From positions 2,516,359 through 2,580,358 of the forward strand of contig NC_087075.1 in assembly GCF_026151205.1 (NCBI RefSeq): a stretch of 64,000 nucleotides of DNA. Direction: 5' to 3'. The DNA is from Bolinopsis microptera. Lineage: Eukaryota > Ctenophora > Tentaculata > Lobata > Bolinopsidae. This document shows, in pieces, positions 21,112 through 38,500 of the stretch; positions within the stretch are counted from its first letter, which is position 1; each line of letters begins with the position of its first letter. Below the pieces are notes generated by a model. That model saw only the letters and a list, made by a program, of their open reading frames with translations. It did not search any database and was not told the origin of the DNA. Both the position numbers and the translations under genes were made by a program.

Positions 21112-22822
21112 CCCTTACGGCCACCCCTTGAACCCGATTCGTACATTCCTAGACTCATAGTACACCTTCCGATGGTTGCTGAGTAGGGGATATCAGCTCG
21201 GTACTGCGGTTACCAACAATGACAGCTGTCATCTTGGATCGTCCCGGTAGTTGCAACCATGCATTGAGGCTATCCGTGTGGGTCTTTGTGGTGGGTGCTT
21301 CCAGTTTCAAATGTGGAGGTGGTCGAAGCGGCTAACGGTTGTCTTGTGCGCCTGCTCCTATGATAGGTACTTTGCCTCGATCTCAACTGCTATGCCCAGT
21401 TTGGATCGCCTGACTGTATTTTAAAGGGAGCTCGATTCAGCTATGGAGTAGGGTGATGGTTCTGGTCAATTTTTGCGGTTGATCGGAGGAAATTCTCCAC
21501 AACCGTCGGGCTCATCTTAACAGGAGCAGTCTGCTGTCTTTCGCTATTGAGATCATACTGCACGTTGTACATGTAGATCTTCTCTATAGGTTTCTCTGCC
21601 AGTATGAGTGGAACTGGCTTGTTCAAGAAGTAGGAGAGCTGGGGTAGGAGTGGTAGCTTGCTACAGCTCCGAACCCTCTCACTGACTGCAAGGAGCTAGA
21701 AGATGTTCGAGCCTCGTAGATCGAAACATCAGAATTAGCCCCACTTCCATGGTCCCTCCAAACGTATCCCAGTTGCTGGATGATCCGTATGAAGTGTAAC
21801 TGCTCTTCAACACAGTAAACGTCACCAATATTAGGGGTAACTGCCGGAAGTAGCGACGCTTCCCAGGGAGACGTACCTCCAGGACAGTTCAGCTCTCCAC
21901 AGTTGTTCATTCTTTGTTTGCTTCCCGAACCCTGTCATTCCAGATCCTTGAGTAGGATAATTGGTGCCCGAACGGAGGTCGTCGTTAACGTTTTTAGGTT
22001 TCAGCAGGAACCCTATCTAGGCTTGCTGTGTGAGGCAACAACAATATCTCCAACAGGATAATACCCGCTTCTAGATTCAGCTCTCCAGATTGAACAGTCA
22101 GCATCAGCTCCAGATCCAGCGTCGTTCCAGATCTGCTTCAGCTCCCCAACTTCGTACAAGTTAGTGGTTTGTCATCTTTAGTAGGCAGACTCCAAACATC
22201 GCGAACATTATTACCGTCAGCTCTAAGGAGATACGAAGAAGACGGTCTGGAGTATCCATTGACACCATAAAGGTTCTGCATCAATTCCAAAAGGCGTCTC
22301 CCCAGCCCTAATGACAGTCCACAAACAAAGTCAGAATATGCCCCCGAGCCGTTGTCGTTCCAAGTATGTACCGTATCTGCGCTGGACTACGTTACTGGTT
22401 CTTTACACAACAGTTACTTGCTGGAGTCAGTTTCGTATAATGACTCCCCATTGCAACTCCTCCAAGACAGGTGTATCCAGATGGAGCGTCATCATGTATA
22501 TAGCAACCGTCAGAAATAATGCACCACTCCTGAATCCTCCACACTCGAGAGAACCTGATCGGGTGACTTAGGGCTCTCTGCTTTCCTCTGTGACACCAAC
22601 ACTGCTTTAGCTGTGGGACGACCCCACCCATCAGTAGCTATATCTCCGAGAGAGCAGAGACTCTGACTGATAGTTCCGTACGCGCCAAACTGCCGCCCAT
22701 CCCGGTCAGCTTCAGACCCTGCATCATGCCAGATTCGTTCATAAGCAATCAGAGTACTTGTAGACAATAGCAGGATCTTGAGCAGCAGCCACTGATATCA
22801 TGGCTAATGCAAACAGAATCAT
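21112..22822 (-). pseudogene. Secreted Vps62-repeat (DUF946-like) protein with possible aerolysin-like C-terminus, frame-broken
   Basis: Read leftwards, an ATG at 22822 opens a short hydrophobic signal peptide (about 15 residues, ending AAAQ). At least four repeats of the Vps62/DUF946 type follow: YERIWHDAGSEADRD, VHTWNDNGSGAYSDF, IWNDAGSGADADCSIW and YVWRDHGSGANSDVSIY, with LGDIA, TCLGGVA and VGDIVVA strands between them. After about 21626 the protein changes to a segment with EKIYMYNVQYDL and further down LPGRSKMTAVIVG, which resembles the start and later strands of aerolysin/natterin-type beta pore-forming domains. That part is only tentatively assigned. The frame changes at least six times in 1.4 kb, each time near a run or short repeat, while the encoded motifs stay intact. 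This suits either a recent pseudogene or uncorrected indels in an intact gene. Vps62 repeats are of uncertain biochemical function. Confidence 0.72.
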
Positions 22823-23675
22823 TTTTTGTTTTCATGTAGTTCTTCAGGTTCATAAATTCTGAAATGTAATACATTTATCGTTAGAATTTATACATTATAC
22901 GATCTGTGATTCAATTATCTTTCTAGATGACCATATTTTTAAACGACTATGGAGGCGACTTAAAAACTTGTGAGCATTGATTAAGTGTTGTTATACAGTT
23001 ATAGTGTTTTGACTTAATCAACTAGATGAAATACTTGTTGTAGAATATTAGACTATTAGTTTTACAGTTTCATAAAGTGAAATCATTATGAAGTGAGGGA
23101 TAGGAATTAGGGAATTATGAAGCTGTACCAGTGTACCAAAAGGCGAACAATCGTTTCGAAAATATGGTAGATAATTGCCCCGAAACAAACAAACCCAAAC
23201 TATCACTGTTAGTAAAACAACTGCAAAAAGGAATACAAGGAATACAAATTTCAAATCTTAAGTTACAACAGTAACTGTCAAGATAATAAATATACTATTA
23301 TTAAAACTCGCCCCTCTCCATAATAATACTATTAATATTAACAAATATAAATGGAATTTGATTATATTTAAATCTTCGTTTATTTGATAAACTTCGTTAT
23401 ATCACCACTTTCATAGGGGTACACTTGTTCAATGAGTGCAAGCTTTTTGGGCAACGGTGCTTGAAGAGTAATGTTGAAAAATGGTTGTAGATGTACGTTT
23501 ATGGCGCGGAACGTTGGTCACGTGTTACGACAAAGAATCGGCGTTTATTGACTCCAAGAACTTTTTACGGTTTTTTAAACAGTTGGTGATATACCTGGCG
23601 ACAATTCTCGAGAGATATATCTGGCTCTCGGAACTCAGTGATGTAAGGATATCAGGGAAATTGGGCGATTAGGTT
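22823..23675. other. AT-rich upstream flank, no gene recognised
   Basis: This lies upstream of the Vps62-repeat gene and should hold its promoter, but no TATA box or initiator could be assigned with confidence. Short ORFs at 23048-23254 and 23481-23672 show no recognisable domain. Confidence 0.5.
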
Positions 23676-24175
23676 TTGGCCTCTATACGGCCACTATACG
23701 GCCTCTATACGGCCACTATACGGCCTCTATACGGCCTTTTATACAGCCACCATACAGCCTCCATACAGCACTTAAAACTTAAAGATATATTACATGACCT
23801 TTATATACGGCCTCTAATCGGCCACACAACACATCTAATCTATGGCCTCCATACAGCCTCTATAGTCTATACGGCCTCTATACGGCCTCTATACGGCCTC
23901 TATACGGCCTCTATACGTCCTTTATACGGCCACTATACGGCCTCTATACTGCCTTTATACAGCCACTATACAGCCACTTAAAACTTAAAAGATATATTAC
24001 CTAGTCCTTTATACGGCCTCTAAACGGCAACAACACATCTAATCTATGGCCTCCATACAGCCTCTATGGTCTATACGGGCCTCTATACGTCCTTTATACG
24101 GCCTCTATACTGCTTTATACGGCCCTCTATACGGCCTCTATACGGGCCACTATACGGCCTCTATACGGCCACACT
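23676..24175 (+). repeat. 11-bp minisatellite (TATACGGCCTC)n in two blocks
   Basis: CTATACGGCCT-type units with variants TATACGGCCAC and TATACAGCC form two blocks split near 23.78 and 23.98 kb by copies of the same segment (ACTTAAAACTTAAAGATATATTAC). A larger unit of about 220 bp has therefore also been duplicated. The SIRPLYGLYTA open frame is produced by the repeat. Confidence 0.9.
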
Positions 24176-24181
24176 GAGATT

Positions 24182-24470
24182 GATACATTCGCAAATCAAT
24201 GGATAACGCCCTGAGTCTCCCCAGACGTCCGCATTAGTGGCTTTCCTAAGGACCATTTCAGAAAGTGTAGGTGTACTTTTTCAGAGTTGAGAAGGGTTAA
24301 TTTTTCTTGAGTATGTTCGTTTCAATTTCATCGCGGTGGTTTGCTCGTTTTTGCGATATGTTTTATGATGCAGTTGGGACATAGTTGCTGTGTACCGTGT
24401 AAATAGGTGCCCCATATTTAAGGATAGGTTTAATGAGGCTGTGTCGAAGAGGATCGTTGAGCAGGGGTGT
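24182..24470 (-). pseudogene. LINE reverse transcriptase C-terminal fragment
   Basis: Read leftwards, the sequence gives SLIKPILKYGAPIYTVHSNYV, then VHLHFLKWSLG, then ATNADVWGDSGRYPL in shifting frames. These are the conserved RT thumb and C-terminal motifs of animal LINEs (PILxYG, FLKWxLG, WGxxGRYPL). At least two frameshifts make it dead, and no 5' part of the element adjoins it. Confidence 0.65.
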
Positions 24471-25310
24471 AGGAATGAATTTTTTCATTAGGGGGGCCAA
24501 AATCTTAGAGTTTTTCAAATTTAGCACGCGCTTTGGCCACAGCCTGAATTTCAAAAACAGCGAAACGTGTAAAAGGCCTATCTGAGCAATTTGGCAATAG
24601 AGATCATTTTCAAACACAGTTTCAAGAACGATTAAAATAATACGATTTAAATACATATTAGGGCCTACAAGGAGGCTCTTGCGAAATAAAATGTAGTTCG
24701 AAAAAGGGATGCATATTGCATTCTCTCGAAAAGAATTCAGGAAATTTGCTTCCAGAATTGGAAATCTAGTGCAATGTGAAATGATAAGTCCAGAAAGATT
24801 TTGTTGTGCCAGTTTAATTAAGGGTCAAAGGAAAAGTCCTGCAAATTTTGAAAAATATTCTTACAGTAATAGGTCCTCACTCTCAAAAGGGTACAACATT
24901 GCAAAAAGGGAGAAACTGGAACAATTCTTGGAAAATTTGTTTTAATGGATGAATTCTAGCAATGAGGTAATGTAATTTGGACTACAAGGGGCAAACTCTG
25001 TCCTGCTAATTTACTCCCACGGCATAAAAGAGTAATCACTAATCAGTAATGTTATCTGAATTTTATACTCGCTAGGCTTCTGAAACTTCTGATGAATCCT
25101 GATAAGTAATATGTTTGTTTAAAAGACCCGAGGGCCACTGTGTCTGCTATTTACTCCCACGCATAAAAGGAGTAATCAGTAATGTTATCTGTTTTAAGAG
25201 ACCTTAATTCACGACACCAAAACTTTAAATTTTATCAAATTACAAAATATGTCCTAATATATACGTCTCTTATTAAGTTAAAAAATCAGGCTGTACTTCG
25301 ATTAAAATAA
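24471..25310. other. Mostly featureless, with a ~55-bp direct duplication
   Basis: The segment TTTACTCCCACGGCATAAAAGAGTAATCA...AGTAATGTTATCTG at about 25009-25060 recurs at about 25149-25190. No coding sequence is supported. Confidence 0.5.
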
Positions 25311-25311
25311 C

Positions 25312-25626
25312 TAGCAGGAACCCGTATAACCCTAAAATAGTGTCAAGACTCAAGAGACTAAATAATTATTATCTATTTAAGTCGCGTTTTTGAACACCAC
25401 TTGGGGGGTTCAAATTTTGGGCTCTAAAACTCCTATTCCTTGGCCAATTTTTTATTTTTCATGCTGATTTGGGAGGCCATTAAAGCATTTGACCCAGTCA
25501 AAAAAGTATCAGTTGTATATCTTTTTCGGTTTTTGCGGAAAGTCGCGTTAAAGGTTGATGCCGTGGTGTCAGTAAAATGGTACGGATAAACACATCCATA
25601 TATATCGTCTCGCTTTATATATAGTA
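25312..25626. repeat. Dispersed repeat, copy A (uninterrupted)
   Basis: From AGCAGGAACCCGTATAACCC to the GTAAGA near 25626 the sequence matches 51953-51995 plus 53187-53447 with about 10 percent divergence and small indels. Copy A is continuous, whereas copy B is split by an RLE-type LINE, so copy A shows the pre-insertion arrangement. Confidence 0.85.
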
Positions 25627-25714
25627 AGATTGAAGAATTGATCACGCCGGATCACGATGTACATTTATCAAAATCAGCTACCCGGTTTAATATCAGAATA
25701 TGGTAATATCTAAA

Positions 25715-25985
25715 TTAAACAGATATATGGGAGCACCTCAATGATCAGAAATGTGATGTTTGCTTTGTCCAGGAAACGTTTTCTTAAGGAGGCAGATAGT
25801 GTAAAGATTCAAGAGATCAAGAGTATGGCTGGAGAGTACTATCCAAACCTAGAAAAACGCGCAGAGGGTGGAGGAGAGTATTGCTTTCCTTTACAGACCA
25901 GAAATAACCGTAAAAGTTAACGAAAAGGTAACTAAGTACAAAACGTTCCAGGGTTATTTTAGAATCAGTTTACGATTTATTTTCC
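25715..25985 (+). pseudogene. LINE APE-endonuclease N-terminal fragment
   Basis: WEHLNDQKCDVCFVQETF followed, one frame away, by LKEADSVKIQEIKSMAGEYY matches the first catalytic strand of APE-type LINE endonucleases (the QET glutamate). Frame breaks follow and the remainder is not recognisable. The fragment is isolated and probably decayed or poorly sequenced. Confidence 0.5.
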
Positions 25986-30870
<4,885 letters not shown>

Positions 30871-32520
30871 CTAAATTCTTTCTGACATGTCCCCCCTCCG
30901 TCCTCATTTCTCCTATTTAGTTTTCCTTTTGCCCGTCCCCTCTTTGTTCTGTTTTTCCTTTTTCCCTCCATTCCCCCCGTTCCTCCATTCACATTTTCCA
31001 CAATTTACATGTACATGTTACTTTTCTGTAAACACCTTTTTGTTTGTGTGGGTTGCCCAATGGATAAAATTTAACACTCACGTACCAATGTAAAATTCAA
31101 AACCACCGGGTTTTTCATTTTGACCCAAAAAATTTCAACCAACCACAATCCCTTTGCCCCTCAAAAAAATCTTTCAAAAATTAAAAATGGCGAACTTCCC
31201 ACATCGCCTAACCATCCCCTTTTTGTAAGCACGTTGGAAAATGATTTAAGTAAAGGGGTTTTCTTGTCAAACCACCCCACGCGGCCCCCTCCCCCAAAAG
31301 TTTTGTGACACCTTGTACAGCAGGCTTGCAGGTGGCCCCTCTGTTTTTGGGTGGAACCCTTGATTAAAACGGGCAAGGGGGAGGTTTTTTGTCTGGGTTT
31401 TTAGTGCGGTGGGAAATTGTCATGAAATGAAAATTTTTAAATGGGGCTTAGTGATAGGTTTTTTAAAAGTTTGATTAAAAAGTCAATTTCATTTGATAAT
31501 GGTTGTCGGTATATTTTATTGACGGAAAAAAGAGTGGTTTTTAAAAAAGTTTTACATTATTAAGGCCTCAAAAGGGGCCCTTTTAGTTTCTAAAAGTGAT
31601 AAAACCCGTTTTTTCAAACAAATTTCTGGCCATAAATATTTGATCCCTGAATTGGGCCCCCACTAAGTAAATATTTTGAATACAAAGAAACATTTAAATT
31701 CTGTCATCACGAATTTTTGCCTCGAAAATTTCATTGATTCCGAAATTTTTATCTCCGAATCCAATAAAAAACTGCTTAAAAAAATTTCTCTTCATTCTTT
31801 TAACCATCATACGGGGAAGACAGTGATAATCATTTTGCTATATATTTTTGTTTTTAAAAAAAATTGCTTGAAATTATTTTTGATCAAGACATGCATGCAT
31901 TTTCATTTTTAAAATTTTGATGCGAATATGGGAATCTCTAACGATTGCCTTCGATAAAAAATAAAAAAATTAAAAAAATGACGTTTTTCCCGCCCTCATT
32001 AAAATATTCTACTGTTTTGGGGGTAAATAACCCTGAGAAGCGCTCGATTATTGGAAGCGAAAATGGAAGGCAAACAGCGATAATAAATCGACGGGTGGGG
32101 AGGGGAGAGGTGTGCTCTTCTCCTGCTTGTTATAGATGCGCACATTTAAAAAACCCAAATTTTCTTTCCTTTAAAAAAAGGTGCTCAGTGCAGGGGGGGT
32201 ATCAGTGACTACCCGCTCTCATTTACGCTACCGTGCGGAGGGAGACTACCCGTGGTGTGGGATGATGCGGAGGGTATGTTAACCCTTTTTCTAAATTTTA
32301 TTGTTTTCTTTTCAGTTTTCTAGCGGCGAATTCTTTTTAAGTTTTTTTTTGTTAAAATAAAGTGCTTTTTATTGTTTTCAGTTTGGGGGGAATAGCTGTT
32401 ATAGTGATTACTAGCTACTCGCACGTGCGACATTGAAAAGTAAAAAAAGAACAAGTGAACCGATAATCAATTATCATCCTTTTCAGCTGCAGTAAAAAGT
32501 AATGTGACAGCAGAACAAAA
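30871..32520. other. AT-rich, noisy stretch, no gene recognised
   Basis: The short frames at 31120-31308, 31676-31912 and 31945-32208 have no recognisable domain. Long A/T and C/G runs suggest poor consensus quality. Confidence 0.5.
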
Positions 32521-35500
32521 TAGCTATTTTAGGGGGGATTGAAGAGTAATCACACTATTTATGTGATTCTGAGGGGGGAAGTGACGAGTAATCACACTAT
32601 TTAGTGTATTCTAAAGGGGGAAAATGTGAGGGTAGATCACAATTTATGTATTCTGAGGGGGAATGTGACGAGTAGATTACACTATTAGTGTGATTCTGAG
32701 GGGGAATGTACGAGTAGATTACACTATTTAGGTGTAAATCTGGGGGGGAATGTGACGAGTAGATTACACATTTAGTGTATTCTGGGGGGAAAATGTGACG
32801 AAACCCACCATTTATGAAATTCTGGGGGGGAATGTGACGATATAAAAACCATTTAGGGGATTCTGAGGGGGAATGTGACAAATTAAACGTTTTAGTGTGA
32901 TTCTGGGGGGAAAAGTGACGAGTAGAAAACGATTTGTTGATTCAAGGGGGAATGACGAGTAAATCACACTATTTAGTGGATTCTGAGGGGGAATATGACG
33001 AGTAGATCACACCTTTTTTTAGTGTAATTCTGGGGGGAATGTACGATAATTACACTATTTAGTGTGATTCTGGGGAGGAATGTGACGATAATCACACTAT
33101 TTAGTGAAATTCGAATGGGAATGTGACGAGTAGAATACACTATTTTAGTGATATCTGAGGGGGAATGTGACGAGTAATCACACTATTTAGTGTAATTTTT
33201 TGGGGGGAATGTACGAGAAATAACACTATTTAGTGTGATTCTGGGGGGAATTTGGACATAGATCACACTATTTAGGTATTCTGGGGGGGATGTGACGGTA
33301 ATTACACTATTAGGGGGTTTTCTGAGGGGAATGTGACGAGTAAATTAACACTATTTAGTTGATTCTAGGGAATGTGACGATAATTACACCATTTAGTGTT
33401 TTCTGGGGGGGAAAGTGACGAGTAGATCACACTATTATGTAAACGGGGGGAATGTGAAAAGTAACACACTATTTAGTGTGATTCTGAGGGGAAAAAGGGC
33501 GATAGTTACACTATTTATGTGATTCTGAGGGAATGTGACGAGAAATTTTACACTATTTATGAAATTTCTGGGGGGAATTGACGAGAAATCACACAAATAG
33601 TGTGATCTAGGGAATGTGACGAGTAGATTACACATTTAGTGTGTTTCTGAGGGGAATGTACGATAGATCCCCTTTTTTAGTTTGATTCTGAGGGGGAAGT
33701 CATAGATTACCTATTTAGTTTTTCTGGGGGAAAAGTGACGAGTAGATACCCTTTTTAGTGTGATTCAGGGGAATGTGACGATAGATTACACTTTTTATGT
33801 ATTCTGATGGGGAATTGACCAGTAATTACACATTTATGTGATTCTGAGGGGGAATTACGAGTAATTTACAAAAATTTTTATTCTGGGGGGAATTTGACAA
33901 GATTACACTTTTAGGTGATTCTGGGGGGGAATGTGACGAGAGATTCACTATTTATTTTATTCGAGGGAAATGTACAGGATTAACTATTTATGTGTTTCTG
34001 CGGGAATTAACATAGATTACACTTTTTGGGAATTTTTGAGGGGAATGTGACATAATTAAACTATTTATTTTTTCTGAGGGGTTGACGAGTAGTTTACACT
34101 TTTTATGGTTTCCCTGGGGGGGAATGTACGAGTAGATCACACTATTAGTGTGATTCTGAGGGGAATGTGACCGAGTAGATTACACTATTTAGTGTGATTC
34201 TGAGGGAATGTGACGAGAGATTACACTTTTTAGTGAAATTTCTGAGGGGAATTGACGAGTAATCACTATTTAGTGTATTCGGGGGGGAAAAGGACACTAA
34301 TCACACTATTTAGTTTTTTCGAGGGGAATGTGACATGATTACCCATTTATGTAATTCGGGGGGAAGGACGATAATCACACAATTATATGATTCTGGGGGG
34401 AAGTGACGTAATTACCTATTTATGTTTTCTGAGGGGGAATGTGACGAGTAGATTACCCTATTTTAGTGTAAATTGGGGGGAATTGACGAGAAAAACACCA
34501 TTTGTGTAATTCGAGGGAATGTGATGAGTATTTACACTATTTAGGTGATTCTGGGGGGGAAATGTGACGAGTAGATTAAACATTTAGTGTGATTCGAGGG
34601 AATTACATAGATCACACATTTAGTGTGATTCTGAGGGGAATTGACGAGTAGATTAAACTATTTATGTGATCTGGGGGGGAAATGTGAGGGTAATCACCTT
34701 TTAGTGGATTCGAGGGAAATTTTACGAGTAATTACACTTTTTTAGGGTTTCTAAAGGGGAAGGGACGAGTAGTTACCCTTTTTTAGTGGATTCGGGGGGG
34801 GATTACGAGTAGATTTACACTATTAGTGTGTTCTAAAGGGGGAATGTACGATAGTTTTTACACTATTTAGTGTTTTTCTGGGGGAAATTTGACGAGAATT
34901 TACACTTTTTATTTTTATTCGAGGGGAATGTGACGAAATTACACTTTTTTAGTGTGATTCAGGGGAAGTGACGGTAGTTTACACTTTTTTGTGGATTCTG
35001 AGGGGGGAATGTGACATAATCACACATTTTGTAATTCTGGGGGGGAAGGCGATAGTTTACCTTTTTATGTGATTCTGAGGGGAATGTGACGAGTAACACA
35101 CTTTTTAGTGTGATCGAGGGGGGGAAAAAAATTTTTTTGTGGGTTTTTTTTTTTAAAAAACTAAAAATATATTACACTTTTTTATGGTTTCTGGGGGGGA
35201 AAATTGACGATAGATAAACTTTTGTGTGTTCTGAGGGGAATGTGACAGTAAACACACTATTTAGTGGATTCGAGCGGAAAGACAGTAGTTTTAACCCATT
35301 TTGTGTTCTGAGGGGGAGTTGAAGAAATTTTCACATTTAAGTGTAAAATCTGGGGGGGAATGTGACGATAATATAATTTAAAGTGGATTCTGACGGAATG
35401 TGACGAGTAAAATAAACTATTTTTAGATTCTGAGGGAAGTGACGATAATCACACTTTTATTGGATTCGGGGGAAAAAGGACGAGTAGTTTACACTATTAT

Positions 35501-38500
35501 GGATTCTGAGGGGAATGTGAAGTAGATTACAAATTATTGGATTCTGAGAAGGAAGGACAGAAAGATTACACTATTTAATGTTATTCTAGGGGGAAGTGAC
35601 GGAGATCACACTATTTGTGATTCTGGGGGGGAATGTGACGATAGAACACATTTAGGGGATTTGAGGGGGAATTGACGAGTAATTACACATTTATTGTGTT
35701 TCTGGGGGGGAAGTGCCAAAAATTTACACTATTTAGGTGTTTCTGGGGGGAATGTGAAAAGTAATCACAAATTTAAGGGATTCGAGGGGAATGGACGATA
35801 GTTACACAAATTTAGTGTGATTCTGAGGGAATTGACGAGTAATTACACTATTTAGTGTGATTCTGAGGGAAGGACAGTAATCATACATTTAGTGTGTTTT
35901 CTAAAGGGGAATTGACAAAAACACACTTTTAGTGTATTCTAAAGGGGGAAGGAATAGATCACACTTTTTAGTGGATTCTGGGGGGGGAGGGAACGAAATT
36001 TACACTATTTAGTGGGATTCTAGGGGAGTGTGACAGTAGATTACACATTTAGTGTGATTCTGGGGGAGGAATGTGACGATAGATCACACTTTTTAAATGT
36101 GATTCTGAGGGGAATGTACGAGTAATCACACATTTAGGGGGTTTCTAGAGGATGTGACAAGAGATTACCATTTAGTGGACTGAGGGGAGGGGACGATAAT
36201 TACACATTAGTGTGCTGAGGGGGAAATTGACGAGTAGTTACACTATTTAAGGTATTCGGGGGGAAAAGGGACGAGAATTCCCACTTTTTTAGTGTGACGA
36301 GAGGGATTGACAATAATTACCTATTTGTTATTCTGAGGGGGATGTGACGATAGTTTACACAATTTAGTGTGATTCTGAGGAGGAAGTACAGAGAATACAC
36401 AAATTTAATTTGGATTCAGAGGGGGGGGGAGTAGATTACACTATTTAGTGTTTTTCTGAGGGAATGTGACGATAGATTACCATTTAGTGGATTCTGAGGG
36501 GAATGTGAGATACATCACACTATAAGTGTGTTTTCTGGGGGGAATGTGACGATAATTAAACTATTTAGTGTGTTTTGGGGGGGAGTACGAGTATTACCAA
36601 TTTATGTTTTCTGGGGGGAGGTGACAGTAAAATACACTTTTTTGTGTGATTTTGAGGGGAATGTGACGATAATCACACATTTTTGTGATTTTTGAGGGGG
36701 AATTGACAAATTTACACTTTTTTATGTAATTCTGAGGGGGAATGGACGAGAATACACTATTTTGTGATTCTGGGGGGAAATTGCGATAATTATTCTATTT
36801 AGTGTTTCGAGGGGAAAGGACGGTAATTACACTATTTAGTTGTTTCGGGGGAAAAAGTGAGAGTAGATTACACTATTTAGTGTGATTCGAGGGGGAATGT
36901 GACATAGATTACACTATTTTTTTTGATTTTAGGGGGGAAGTGCGATAGATTACACAATTTATTGTGATTCTGGGGGAAAGGACGATAATTACACTATTTA
37001 GGTGATTCTGAGGAGGAATGTGACGAGTAGATCACACTATTTAAGTGTGATTCTGAGGGGGAATGTGACGAGTAGATTACACTATTTAGTGTGATTCTGA
37101 GGGGAATGTGACGAGTAGATTACACTATTTAGTGTGATTCTGAAGGGGAATGTGACGAGTAGATTACACTATTTAGTGTAATTCTGAGGGGAATGTGACG
37201 AGTAGATCATACTATTTAGTGTGATTCTAAGAGGGAATGTGACGAGTAGATCACACTATTTAGTGTGATTCTGAAGGGGAATGTGACGAGTAGATCACAC
37301 TATTTAGTGTGATTCTGAGAGGGATGTGACAAGTAGATTACACTATTTAGTGTGATTCTGAGGGGGAGTGTGACGAGTAGATTACACTATTTAGTGTGAT
37401 TCTGAGGAGGAATGTGACGAGTAGATCACACTATTTAAGTGTGATTCTGAGGGGGAATGGGACGAGTAGATTACACTATTTAGTGTGATTCTGAGGGGAA
37501 TGTGACGAGTAGATTACATTATTTAGTGTGCTTCTGAGGGGGAATGTGACGAGTAGATTACACTATTTAGTGTAATTCTGAGGGGAATGTGACGAGTAGA
37601 TCATACTATTTAGTGTGATTCTGAGAGGGAATGTGACGAGTAGATCACACTATTTAGTGTGATTCTGAAGGGGAATGTGACGAGTAGATCACACTATTTA
37701 GTGTGATTCTGAGAGGATGTGACAAGTGATTACACTATTTAGTGTGATTCTGAGGGGGAGGTGTGACGAGTAGATTACACTATTTAGTGTGATTCTGAGG
37801 AGGAATGTGACGAGTAGATCACACTATTTAAGTGTGATTCTGAGGGGGAATGGGACGCGTAGATTACACTATTTAGTGTAATTCTGAGGGGGAATGTGAC
37901 GAGTAGATTAAACTATTTAGTGTGATTCTGAGGGGATGTGACGAGTAGATTACACTATTTAGTGTGATTCTGAGGGGGAGTGTGACGAGTAGATTACACT
38001 ATTTAGTGTGATTCTGAGGAGGAATGTGACGAGTAGATCACACTATTTTGTGTGATTTTGAGGGGGAATGTGACGAGTACATCACACTATATAGTGTGAT
38101 TCTGAGGGGGGAATGTGACCGAGTAGATAAATATTTAGTGTGATTCTGAGGGGGATGTGACGAGTAGATTACACTATTTAGTTGATTCTGAGGGGGAGTG
38201 TGACGAGAGATTACACTATTTTGTGTGATTTTGAGGGGGAATGTGACGAGTAGATCACACTATTTTGTGTGATTTTGAGGGGGAATGTGACGAGTAGATT
38301 ACACTATTTAGTGTAATTCTGAGGGGGAATGTGACGAGTAGATTACACTATTTAGTGTGATTCTGAGGGGGAATGTGACGAGTAGATTATTCTATTTAAT
38401 GTGATTCTGAGGGGGAATGTGACGAGTAGATTACACTATTTAGTGTGATTCTGGGGGGAATGTGACGAGTAGATTACACTATTTAGTGTGATTCTGAGGG

